A stretch of DNA of 8,035 nt from Pseudomonadota bacterium (GCA_021845555.1 JAJZVS010000172.1:1-8035); one strand, 5' to 3'; positions 1 to 7,258 are shown, numbered from the stretch's first letter. The notes: generated by a model from the sequence alone, not told the origin. Made by a program: numbers and translations.

Positions 1-167
1 GCCGCCGCCCGCCGCCGCGCCTCCGCCGCCGCCCGCGCGCGCTCCGCCCGCTCGATCCGCAGCCTGGCCGCGCCAACATCGCCCGGCGCCGCTACCCCGA
101 CCGCCGGCACGACCAGCCCCAGGATGATCCCGATCAGACCGACCAGGACCGCGCGGGTGATCGTCAG
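1..167 (-). CDS. Partial N-terminus of a possible EnvC-like murein hydrolase activator (3' part outside window; start unresolved)
   Basis: An open minus-strand frame runs off the left edge. From the CTG at 165-167 it reads LTITRAVLVGLIGIILGLVV, then PAVGVAAPGDVGAARLRIER and AERARAAAEARRRAA. This is a basic N-region, one hydrophobic segment of about 20 residues, a plausible AxA signal-peptidase site (GVAAP), and then an Ala/Arg/Glu-rich stretch likely to form a helix or coiled coil. The pattern fits the N-terminus of EnvC-type M23-domain murein hydrolase activators, and a gpmI-envC-ctpA-like gene order is common in alphaproteobacteria. The catalytic or LytM-like region is not in the window, so the family is inferred mainly from context. 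No ATG, GTG or TTG lies close upstream in frame; the nearest are GTG at 279-281 and TTG at 276-278, inside the repeat element. A downstream GTG in the hydrophobic segment would spoil the signal peptide. It could be another exported coiled-coil protein. Confidence 0.45.
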   Translation of the reverse strand, partial: MTITRAVLVGLIGIILGLVVPAVGVAAPGDVGAARLRIERAERARAAAEARRRAA

Positions 168-187
168 GGAGCGGGGGCGGGACGGAG

Positions 188-397
188 GACAGCAAGGCCA
201 GGGGGCGCTGCCCCCTGGACCCCCGCCAAGGGCTGAGCCCTTGGAACCCTGGGGGGCTTCGCCAGGAAGGGGGCGCAACACGGACCAACGCGAGGGCACG
301 GTCGCGCCCCCTTCCTGGCGAAGCCGTCGGAGGGGTCCAGGGGACCTGTCCCCTGGTGGGGGGTCCAGGGGGGCAAAGCCCTCCTGGCCTTGCTGTC
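188..397. repeat. Composite palindromic intergenic repeat element
   Basis: The spacer between gpmI and the left-edge ORF is almost entirely inverted repeat. The outer arms 188-202 and 383-397 are perfect 15-bp complements (gacagcaaggccagg / cctggccttgctgtc). The inner arms 255-276 and 304-325 are perfect 22-bp complements separated by 27 nt. Between the arms lie three short hairpins: 198-206/210-218 (9 bp, 3-nt loop), 226-233/237-244 (8 bp, TGA loop) and 337-344/349-356 (8 bp, 4-nt loop). The 'agggggcgctgccccctgga' and 'ccaagggctgagcccttgg' motifs resemble the dispersed GC-rich intergenic repeats I associate with Acetobacteraceae genomes, so this may be two head-to-head copies of such a unit. 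I see no transposase and no T-tract. Possible roles are a mobile MITE/REP-like element, a transcript-end structure, or both. Confidence 0.8.
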
Positions 398-424
398 GGC
401 CGTCCCGCACCCGCCGCTCGGAGA

Positions 425-1969
425 TCAGTCGCGCGGGTCCTGGGTGGCTGGGCGGATCAGGCTGGTGCCGGTCATTTCGGGGGGTTGGGGCAGCTGCATC
501 AGGGCGAGCAGGGTGGGGGCGATGTCGGCGAGGCGGCCTGGGGCGAGGCTGGTTGCGGTGCTGCCGAGCAGCAGCACGGGGACGGGGTTGGTGGTGTGGG
601 AGGTGTGGGGGCCGCCGGTTTCGGGGTCTCGCATCAGTTCGCAGTTGCCGTGGTCGGCGGTGACGAGCAGGGCGCCGTTTTGGGCGGTGATGGCCTCCGC
701 GATGCGGCCGAGGCCGGTATCGACCGTTTCCACCGCGCGGATCGCAGCCGGCAGGCTGCCGGTGTGGCCGACCATGTCGGGGTTGGCGTAGTTCATCACG
801 ATCAGGTCGTATTTGGCCGAGGTGATCGCCGCCACGACCTTGTCGGTCAGTTCGGCGGCCGACATTTCCGGTTGCAGGTCGTAGGTGGCGACTTTCGGGG
901 ACGGCACCATGATGCGGTCCTCGCCGGGAAACGGGGTTTCCCTGCCGCCGTTGAGAAAATAGGTGACGTGCGGGTATTTCTCGGTTTCCGCCGCCCGCAG
1001 TTGGGTGCGCCCGGCCTCCGCGACCACTTGGCCGAGCAGGTGGTCGAGTTGTTCCGGCGGAAACAGCGTCGTCAGAAACCGGTCGAGATCGGTGCTGTAT
1101 TGCGTCATGCCGGCAGCAGCGGCGAAGTGCAGCGTGCGCGGGCGGGGGAAGCCGTCGAACGCGGGATCGAGCAGCGCGGCCAGAAGTTCGCGCACCCGGT
1201 CGGCGCGGAAGTTGAAGCACAGGAGGGCGTCGCCGTCGCGCATGCCGCGGTAGTCCCCGATCACGGCGGGGGGTACGAACTCGTCGAACGTGCCGGCGGC
1301 ATAGGCGGCGGCCATCACCGCGGCGGGGGTGGCGAAGCGGGCGCCCTTGGCCTCGGCCAGGGCGTTGTAGGCCTGGGTGACGCGGTCCCAGCGGTGGTCG
1401 CGGTCCATGGCGAAATACCGCCCGCCGACGGTGGCGATCGGCACCGCTGCGGGCAGCGCGGCACGCAGGCGGGCCAGGTCCTCGGCGCCGGATTGCGGCG
1501 GGGTATCGCGTCCGTCGGTAAACGCGTGCAGCACGGTGGGCACGCCGGCGGCGTGCAGCAGGGCGGCGAGCGCGGCGGCGTGGTCCTGGTGCGAATGCAC
1601 CCCGCCGGGAGAAACCAGGCCCATCAGGTGGCAGGTGCCGCCGGAGCGCTGGAGCGCCGCGATCAGGTCCTGCAGAGCGGGGGCGCGGGCGATCGCGCCG
1701 TCCGCCATCGCGCGGGAGATCCGCGGCAGGTCCTGCATGACCACCCGGCCGGCGCCGATGTTCATGTGGCCGACTTCGGAGTTGCCCATCTGCCCGGCCG
1801 GCAGGCCGACGTCCTCGCCGGAGGTGCGCAGCAAGGCATGCGGGCAACCGGCCCAGAGCCGGTCGAAATTGGGCTTGCGGGCCAACGCGACGGCGTTGTC
1901 GGCACGGTCTTCCCGCCAACCGAAGCCGTCGAGAATCAGCAGCATGACCGGACGGATGACGCGCGGCAC
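425..1969 (-). CDS. gpmI: 2,3-bisphosphoglycerate-independent phosphoglycerate mutase (iPGM)
   Basis: Interconverts 3-phosphoglycerate and 2-phosphoglycerate in cytosolic glycolysis and gluconeogenesis, through a phosphoserine intermediate in a two-Mn active site. It has 514 residues, the usual full length for the family. All signature blocks are visible: LILDGFG (metal ligand D14), QMGNSEVGHMNIGAGR with the nucleophile S64, GGVHSH (122-127) and FTDGRDTPP (150-158) of the phosphotransferase domain insert, NPDMVGHTG (D398, H402), TADHGN (D439, H440) and HTSHTTNPVP (H458). No key residue is missing. The start is a GTG at 1967-1969, chosen because a purine-rich GGGGG (1975-1979) lies 5 nt upstream and the conserved N-terminus begins directly after it. 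The gene follows the ABC importer genes on the same strand after 91 bp. Whether it is co-transcribed with them or has its own promoter cannot be told from sequence. Confidence 0.97.
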   Translation of the reverse strand: MPRVIRPVMLLILDGFGWREDRADNAVALARKPNFDRLWAGCPHALLRTSGEDVGLPAGQMGNSEVGHMNIGAGRVVMQDLPRISRAMADGAIARAPALQDLIAALQRSGGTCHLMGLVSPGGVHSHQDHAAALAALLHAAGVPTVLHAFTDGRDTPPQSGAEDLARLRAALPAAVPIATVGGRYFAMDRDHRWDRVTQAYNALAEAKGARFATPAAVMAAAYAAGTFDEFVPPAVIGDYRGMRDGDALLCFNFRADRVRELLAALLDPAFDGFPRPRTLHFAAAAGMTQYSTDLDRFLTTLFPPEQLDHLLGQVVAEAGRTQLRAAETEKYPHVTYFLNGGRETPFPGEDRIMVPSPKVATYDLQPEMSAAELTDKVVAAITSAKYDLIVMNYANPDMVGHTGSLPAAIRAVETVDTGLGRIAEAITAQNGALLVTADHGNCELMRDPETGGPHTSHTTNPVPVLLLGSTATSLAPGRLADIAPTLLALMQLPQPPEMTGTSLIRPATQDPRD

Positions 1970-1974
1970 CGGAA

Positions 1975-1983
1975 CCCCCTTTT
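1975..1983 (-). promoter_or_regulatory. Shine-Dalgarno for gpmI, supporting a GTG start
   Basis: Read on the minus strand this is AAAAGGGGG, followed by five nucleotides and then the GTG at 1969-1967. There is no ATG start for gpmI upstream, and the next ATG (residue 9) would remove the first strand of the fold, so this site decides the start. Confidence 0.7.
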
Positions 1984-2008
1984 CGCTTGGCTGCGCGGGT
2001 GGGTAGCG

Positions 2009-2041
2009 CCCGGCTGCGGCGGAAACAAGGCCGCCGCCGGG
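2009..2041 (-). terminator. Possible hairpin between the ABC ATPase gene and gpmI
   Basis: In the 91-bp spacer, 2009-2013 (cccgg) pairs with 2037-2041 (ccggg), and 2017-2022 (cggcgg) pairs with 2031-2036 (ccgccg). This gives an interrupted stem with a 3-nt left bulge and an 8-nt loop. It lies just past the ATPase stop codon, where a transcript end or a processing barrier could be. There is no U-tract after it on the minus strand, so it does not look like a classical intrinsic terminator, and read-through into gpmI remains possible. Confidence 0.3.
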
Positions 2042-2060
2042 TGCGGCCGGACGCGCGGGG

Positions 2061-3164
<1,104 letters not shown>

Positions 3165-3174
3165 GACGGTTCCC

Positions 3175-4065
3175 TCAGCCTTTCGTTGCGCCAGCCGTCA
3201 GGCCGGCGATGTAATAGTCCATCAGGAAGGCGTAGATGATGATCGGCGGGGCGGAGGCGAGCAGGTTGGCCGCCATGATCTTGCCCCACTCGAACACGTC
3301 CCCGCGGATCAGGTCGCTGATGATGCCGACCGTGAGCACCTCCTGGCTGGAAGTGTACAGGTAAGCAAGCGGGTAGATGAAGTTCCCCCAGCTGACCGTG
3401 AAGGCGAAGATGGTGGCGGCGATGATGCCGGGCATCGCGACGGGGATGAAGATGCGCCACAGCATCTGCAGGTACCCCGCCCCGTCGATCAGCGCAGCTT
3501 CGTCGAGTTCCTTCGGGATCGAGCTGAAATAGCCGATCATGATCCAGGTACAGAACGGCACCGCGAGCGTCGGGTAGATCAGCACCAGGCACCAGAAGCT
3601 GTTGATCAGCCCGAGCCAGCCGATGATCTGGAACAGCGGGATGAACAGCAGCGACTGCGGGATGAGGTAAGTCAGGAACACCCCGGTTGCCAGCGTCTTG
3701 CTGCCGCGGAAGCCCATCCGCGCCAGGCTGAACGCGGCGAGCACCGAGATCACCATGCTGATCGCCACCACCAGCACCGTGACGATGACCGAGTTCAGGT
3801 AGTAGCGCCGGAACGCCGGGTAGGTGATCAGCCACCAGAAGTTTTCCAGCGTCGGATGGTGCGCGTACCAGGGGTTCCCCTTCTCGGCGCCGATCTCCGC
3901 CGAGGTCTTGAGGCTGGTCATGATGGTGTAGAACGGCGGCGTGAGGAAGCCGATCACGAACACCGTCAGTGCCGTGTAGCTGCCCCACAGTGCCCATTTG
4001 CGGTGCGTCTTGCGGTTGGCGAGCCGCGGCCGTGGCGCCGCCCCGCCGACGGTGGTCGCGCTCAT
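3175..4065 (-). CDS. ABC transporter inner-membrane permease, MalG/UgpE-like
   Basis: Second transmembrane subunit of the importer; 296 residues. Six hydrophobic segments are visible at about 25-45, 90-114, 125-148, 153-177, 211-231 and 262-286. The cytoplasmic EAA loop that docks on the ATPase is clear: ELDEAALIDGAGYLQMLWRI followed by FIPVAMP (E189-A191, D194-G195, P208). The region around TPPFYTIMTSLK after the first helix is typical of the MalG branch. The start is the ATG at 4063-4065, in ATGA overlap with the stop of the upstream permease, with GGAG 8 nt upstream inside that gene. The frame stays open for a further 257 codons upstream, but that part is antisense-style shadow sequence rich in Arg, Pro and His lying over the other permease in a different frame, so the longer reading is not used. 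Confidence 0.94.
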   Translation of the reverse strand: MSATTVGGAAPRPRLANRKTHRKWALWGSYTALTVFVIGFLTPPFYTIMTSLKTSAEIGAEKGNPWYAHHPTLENFWWLITYPAFRRYYLNSVIVTVLVVAISMVISVLAAFSLARMGFRGSKTLATGVFLTYLIPQSLLFIPLFQIIGWLGLINSFWCLVLIYPTLAVPFCTWIMIGYFSSIPKELDEAALIDGAGYLQMLWRIFIPVAMPGIIAATIFAFTVSWGNFIYPLAYLYTSSQEVLTVGIISDLIRGDVFEWGKIMAANLLASAPPIIIYAFLMDYYIAGLTAGATKG

Positions 4066-5012
4066 GCCCCGATCTCCGCGCTGCGGCGGGTCACGCCGCG
4101 CAGGATGAAGTAGGCGCCCACCGCCAGGATCGGCACCATGAACAGGCTGACCGCGGCACCGAGCGGGATGTCGCCCGACTGGATGCCGACCTGGAAGGCG
4201 TAGGTGGCAAAAATCTGGGTCATGTCGAGCGGGCCGCCGTTGGTGAGAATGCGCACGATATCGAAATCGCCGAAGGTGACGATCAGGCTGAACAGCACGG
4301 TGATCGAGATGATGTTGCGCATCATCGGCAGGGTGACGAAGCGCAGCTTCTGCAGCGCGCTGGCGCCGTCGATCGAGGCGGCTTCGTACAGCTGCTCGGG
4401 CACCGATTTCAGCGCCGCCAGATACATGATCATGAAGAACGGCGTGCCGTACCAGACGTTCACCAGGATGGTGCAGAACCGCGCGATCCAGCCGACGCCG
4501 AGCCAGGGCACCGAGGCGAAGCCGAGCTGGTTCAGGATCCAGTTGAGCGAGGAGTAGCTCGGGTCGAACATCCACCACCAGGTCAGGGTGGACAGCGCCA
4601 GCGGAATCACCCACGGCACCAGCAGCAGGCCGCGCCAGATGCGTTGCGACGGACCGGAGATGTTGTGCATCAGATGCGCCAGCACGAAGCCGATGAGCGC
4701 CTTGAAGATCACCGCGGTGATGGCGAACAGGCAGCTCTGGAAGACCACCAGCTGGAACGTGTCGCGGTGCAGCAGGAAGCGGAAATTGGCGAGTCCGATG
4801 AACGCCGTCATCTTGCGGTTCAGCGTGCTGAGCCACATCGCGTAGATCGCCGGATAGATCACCAGCCCGGCGATCAGCAGGATCAGCGGCAGGGCGAGCA
4901 TGAAAGCGATGGTGCTGCGGCGGCGCGCGAAGCGGCGCATGCCGCCGGCGCGGCGATCGGCGACACGTCCGGACCCCAGGACTTGCACCGGTACGGTTGA
5001 GCCATCAGCCAT
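4062..5012 (-). CDS. ABC transporter inner-membrane permease, MalF/UgpA-like
   Basis: First transmembrane subunit of the importer; 316 residues from the chosen start. Hydrophobic segments lie at about 33-56, 88-113, 127-147, 178-200, 233-253 and 285-305, preceded by a basic cytoplasmic N-terminus (RRFARRRS). The EAA loop is EQLYEAASIDGASALQKLRF followed by VTLP (E210-A212, D215-G216, P229), which contacts the ATPase. The ATG at 5010-5012 is preferred over the in-frame ATG at 5037-5039 because the strong AGGAGGAGGGG (5018-5028) lies between them, directly upstream of the inner one. ATG codons further in, for example before RRFARRR, are possible but less well placed. The gene is separated from the binding-protein gene by 379 bp, unusually wide for such an operon, and overlaps the next permease by 4 bp. 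Confidence 0.94.
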   Translation of the reverse strand: MADGSTVPVQVLGSGRVADRRAGGMRRFARRRSTIAFMLALPLILLIAGLVIYPAIYAMWLSTLNRKMTAFIGLANFRFLLHRDTFQLVVFQSCLFAITAVIFKALIGFVLAHLMHNISGPSQRIWRGLLLVPWVIPLALSTLTWWWMFDPSYSSLNWILNQLGFASVPWLGVGWIARFCTILVNVWYGTPFFMIMYLAALKSVPEQLYEAASIDGASALQKLRFVTLPMMRNIISITVLFSLIVTFGDFDIVRILTNGGPLDMTQIFATYAFQVGIQSGDIPLGAAVSLFMVPILAVGAYFILRGVTRRSAEIGA

Positions 5013-5017
5013 GCCTA

Positions 5018-5028
5018 CCCCTCCTCCT
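5018..5028 (-). promoter_or_regulatory. Strong Shine-Dalgarno for the MalF-like permease
   Basis: Minus-strand AGGAGGAGGGG, with GAGGGG 5 nt and AGGAGG 10 nt before the ATG at 5012-5010. It is the best ribosome-binding site in the window. It rules against the ATG at 5037-5039, which would place this motif inside the coding sequence. Confidence 0.75.
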
Positions 5029-5159
5029 GCCGCCAGCACTTGGGCCGTGGCTTTCTCTCAAGAAGCCGGCACGCGCCGGCACGAAAAGCCAGTTGATCAG
5101 AGGGGGGGATCGCACGAAGCCGCAGGATTCCGATGGACGATTCCCCTCGTGGCCAGGAA

Positions 5160-5187
5160 CGGGCACGGCCGATCCCGGCCGTGTCCG
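5160..5187 (-). promoter_or_regulatory. Strong intercistronic hairpin downstream of the binding-protein gene
   Basis: Positions 5164-5171 (cacggccg) and 5176-5183 (cggccgtg) form a perfect 8-bp stem around the loop atcc. A G-T wobble and three more pairs extend it to 5160-5187, about 12 pairs in all. There is no U-tract on either strand. In CUT1 operons such as malE-malF, a hairpin in this position protects the 3' end of the binding-protein message and lowers permease expression. That is the likely role here by analogy, not a demonstrated one. Confidence 0.55.
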
Positions 5188-5391
5188 GATACCCGTCGGG
5201 TTGTCCCCGCTTCGGGTGCAGACACCGCGGTAAGGCCCGAACCGGCCCCACCGATCGCCGCGTCTCGCTTTCCAAATCGCAAACGCGCCGTTCCCACGAC
5301 GCTAGCGACTTGGCCGGGGGAGCGCAATGCCGTCCTGCGCCACGCGCAAGGCCCCGCACCACGCTCGGCACCACGCCCCCCGGGCCGTCAC

Positions 5392-6729
5392 TCAGTGCAT
5401 GAATCCGTCCATCTGGTTATGGGCCCAGGCAAGCACCTCCTTGATCGACCGGCCGGACTTCAGCCGCGCCACCATGCCGGTGTGCATGGCGCTCTGGTAC
5501 ACCTGCACCGCCACGCGCGGCTCGGCCTCCGAGGCGGTCAGGCTGGAACGCGCGTCGTGCCACGGGCGGATCGGGTAGTTGTAGTTGGTGCCGACGGGCG
5601 GCCCGGCCGTCTCCCAGATCTTGAAGTCGAGCAGCCCGGCGAACGGCGGGATGTCGTAGCCGAACACCGTGTTGTCCCGCTCCTGTACCTGCGGATGCTC
5701 CATCAGGTAGGTGACGAGTTCCTTCGCCGCCGCCTGGTTCTTGCTGAAGTGCCAGATGCCCCAGAAGAACGTCGCGGTCGGCACGAAGCGCCCCTTCGGC
5801 CCGACCGGGGCGGAGAAGGTCCAGCAATCCTCGGCTACCTTCGGCGCGTCCCGCTTGGCGACCGCCCAGGCCGACGGCGGGTTGAAGATCAAGGCGCTCT
5901 TGCCGGAGATCAGGGCACGGTTGTTGGAGGCATCGTCATAGGCCTGCGCATCCGGCGGCAGCGACTTCACCAGCTTGGCGCAATACTCCAGGGCTGCGTG
6001 CATCTCGGGGCTGTCGAGCAGGATCTTGCCGCTCCGGTCCGCCACGTTGGCGCCGAAGGCATGGAACATCGCGCCCACCTGATCGATGGCATCCGTGTTG
6101 TTCGCCCCGCCGCAGCCCATGCCGAAGGTCATGCCGTCCTTGTGCGCCTCGCCGGCCAGCTTCAGCAGCAGGTCGTAGGTCCACGCGTCCTGCATCTTGG
6201 TATGCTCCGGCTTCACCGGATAGGCCGCCACCGGGTCGAAGCCGTGCGCGCGCAGCCAGCTGATCCGCCCGCACGGGGGCTTGTTCTGGGTGCCGGTGCT
6301 GGTCGGAATGCCGATCCAGTGGCCGTTCTGTTTCGCCAGATACTCCGCGGTCGGATCGACCGCGCCGTTCTTGGCGATCAGGTCCTTCATCACGTCATCG
6401 ACCGGCGCGAGGTACTGGTGGAGGTTGTACACGTCCCAGTTGTAGAAGGTGTACACGTCATGCCCCGCGCCGGCGCGCGATTCGGCCACCCCGGTCAGCT
6501 GCAGCTTGCCGCCGTTGCCGGTGATGAAGTCGGCTTCCACCGCCACATGGTTCTTGGCCGCCCAGGCATCGACCTGTTTTTTCATGATGTCGTTGCCGCC
6601 GGGCACCCAATGGTCCCAGAAGGCGATCTTCACCTTGCCGGCGGCGCCGGCGGTGCGGATATGCACCAGCGGCAGGGCGGTCGCGGCAGCCCCGAGTTGC
6701 AGGGCCCGGCGACGGGTCGTTACTTTCAT
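5392..6729 (-). CDS. Extracellular (family 1) solute-binding protein of the ABC importer, with Tat-like signal
   Basis: Periplasmic receptor that would bind the transported solute and dock on the two permeases; 445 residues, usual for SBP_bac_1 proteins. The N-terminus MKVTTRRRALQLGAAATALP has a twin-arginine-type motif (RRR at 6-8) followed by a weakly hydrophobic Ala-rich core. Cleavage is likely near TAGA-AGK (about residue 29-30), and the mature protein begins KVKIAFWDHW, the first strand of the binding fold. The body has the mixed alpha/beta sequence and aromatic-rich motifs (WTYDLLLKLA, FFWGIWHFSK, YNYPIRPWHD) expected of sugar-type receptors, but no motif identifies the ligand. ATG at 6727-6729 is supported by GAGGGAG (6737-6743) 7 nt upstream. 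The frame is open 80 codons further upstream, but that part is Arg/Pro-rich and would bury the signal peptide. Confidence 0.93.
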   Translation of the reverse strand: MKVTTRRRALQLGAAATALPLVHIRTAGAAGKVKIAFWDHWVPGGNDIMKKQVDAWAAKNHVAVEADFITGNGGKLQLTGVAESRAGAGHDVYTFYNWDVYNLHQYLAPVDDVMKDLIAKNGAVDPTAEYLAKQNGHWIGIPTSTGTQNKPPCGRISWLRAHGFDPVAAYPVKPEHTKMQDAWTYDLLLKLAGEAHKDGMTFGMGCGGANNTDAIDQVGAMFHAFGANVADRSGKILLDSPEMHAALEYCAKLVKSLPPDAQAYDDASNNRALISGKSALIFNPPSAWAVAKRDAPKVAEDCWTFSAPVGPKGRFVPTATFFWGIWHFSKNQAAAKELVTYLMEHPQVQERDNTVFGYDIPPFAGLLDFKIWETAGPPVGTNYNYPIRPWHDARSSLTASEAEPRVAVQVYQSAMHTGMVARLKSGRSIKEVLAWAHNQMDGFMH

Positions 6730-6800
6730 GGACGTTCTCCCTCTGTGGCGGCCTTTGGCGGCCACGCTGCTTCGCTCTCCTTCAGGAACGGCGGCGGTTG

Positions 6801-6920
6801 CGATCCGCCTGTTGCAAGCACGAGGATCGCCCGCGCGCGGGCCGATCCGGCGAAGACCGGGCAAAGCCCGGTCGGATCGGAGATTCGCGTTACCCGGCCG
6901 CCGGCAAGGCGGCCCGATCC
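6801..6920 (-). promoter_or_regulatory. Leader block of alternating inverted CGATCC/GGATCG hexamers with nested hairpins
   Basis: CGATCC occurs at 6801-6806, 6843-6848 and 6915-6920. Its complement GGATCG occurs at 6824-6829 and 6874-6879. Each copy can therefore pair with either neighbour, giving mutually exclusive stems. Supporting stems are 6830-6835/6836-6841 (core of a perfect 14-bp palindrome at 6829-6842), 6855-6862/6866-6873 (perfect 8 bp, AAA loop, enclosed by 6842-6848/6874-6880) and 6896-6902/6908-6914 (7 bp, GGCAA loop). The block lies 72-191 nt before the ATG of the binding-protein gene. It may be an attenuator-like leader RNA, a multi-site operator, or an intergenic repeat; the sequence does not decide between these. 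Confidence 0.5.
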
Positions 6921-7106
6921 CTCTCCGACCAGCGACCCGCCCGGCGGGGGCGCTTCGTCCGCAACGCAAAACGTCCCCGGTGTCCGCGGCCTCATGGGAG
7001 AGGTCCGGATCAGGGAACGCGGGCGCCGCGACGGTCCTCCCCCCCTGCTTGGTCGCGACAGCACGAGCGGATCGCGATGGTCTCGTCCGCTTCGGTTACG
7101 GGACGC

Positions 7107-7150
7107 ATCATACGGTCGCGAGTGTCAATCATACAATCAAAAATGGAATC
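7107..7150. promoter_or_regulatory. AT-rich island with phased direct repeat; possible promoter/operator
   Basis: This is the only clearly AT-rich stretch in the spacer. ATCATAC occurs at 7107-7113 and again at 7128-7134, exactly 21 bp apart, about two helical turns. On the minus strand the units read GTATGAT, with a perfect TTGACA (7123-7128) between and overlapping them. On the plus strand TACAAT (7132-7137) resembles a -10 box. Neither box has a good partner at 16-18 bp, so the promoter call is weak. The repeat phasing suggests a regulator bound on one face of the helix. Confidence 0.4.
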
Positions 7151-7211
7151 AACCGCCGGTCTTCGCGTCCCGGCCGCCGCCGGCGCGCGGACCGGCCGCT
7201 GATCGGCCATG

Positions 7212-7234
7212 CGGCCGGATCGCTTCTCCGGCCG
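7212..7234 (+). promoter_or_regulatory. Hairpin upstream of the EamA-family gene
   Basis: Perfect 8-bp inverted repeat, 7212-7219 (cggccgga) and 7227-7234 (tccggccg), with the 7-nt loop tcgcttc. It ends 24 nt before the ATG at 7259. It could be a 5' leader structure or an operator; there is no U-tract after it. Confidence 0.35.
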
Positions 7235-7258
7235 GGCGGGGCGTGTTTGCCTGCCGCC

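Larger units (their letters stand above)
5013..5391 (-). other. 379-bp non-coding spacer between binding-protein and permease genes
   Basis: No convincing gene lies here. The open frames in it have Arg/Pro-rich, low-complexity translations, no recognisable domain and no ribosome-binding site of their own. The spacer holds a 9-bp direct repeat (5356-5364 and 5368-5376), a strong hairpin at 5160-5187, a small GCCGGC hairpin (5065-5070/5075-5080) that is also part of an 8-bp direct repeat (5065-5072, 5075-5082), and the Shine-Dalgarno of the permease. A separate promoter for the permeases could lie here, but I could not identify one. Confidence 0.6.
6730..7258. other. 529-bp divergent non-coding spacer (importer operon leader and EamA-gene upstream region)
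   Basis: No believable gene; the open frames here have Arg/Pro/Gly-rich translations without domains or ribosome-binding sites. From the importer side the spacer holds an imperfect hairpin next to the ribosome-binding site (6745-6765, one G-G mismatch, TTT loop), a block of alternating CGATCC/GGATCG hexamers with hairpins (6801-6920), an AT-rich island with a phased direct repeat (7107-7150) and a hairpin before the EamA gene (7212-7234). The promoters of both divergent units must lie here or further out, but I found no pair of -35 and -10 boxes with normal spacing. Confidence 0.6.

Noticed and set aside
188..397. Insertion sequence or CRISPR array
   Set aside because: There is no transposase and no regularly spaced direct repeats with unique spacers; the structure is inverted, not tandem.
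4066..4836. N-terminal extension of the MalG-like permease, giving a 553-residue protein
   Set aside because: The added 257 residues have Arg/Pro/His-rich non-membrane composition and overlap the MalF-like gene in another frame. The ATGA overlap with GGAG upstream gives a natural start.
5015..5374. 119-codon minus-strand frame between the binding protein and the permease
   Set aside because: Low-complexity Arg/Pro/Ser-rich translation, no domain, no Shine-Dalgarno, and it runs through the strong hairpin.
6730..6969. 80-residue N-terminal extension of the binding protein
   Set aside because: Arg/Pro-rich, overlaps the hairpin block, and would bury a clear signal peptide that has its own Shine-Dalgarno.
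7100..7137. Canonical sigma-70 promoter built from TTGACA (minus) or TACAAT (plus)
   Set aside because: TTGACA has only TATGAT at 10 bp and no -10 box at 16-18 bp. TACAAT has no -35 at the right distance. Kept only as a weak regulatory region.
6798..7202. 134-codon plus-strand frame and overlapping minus-strand frames in the divergent spacer
   Set aside because: Composition is non-coding-like, the frames overlap each other and the hairpin block, and no family is recognisable.
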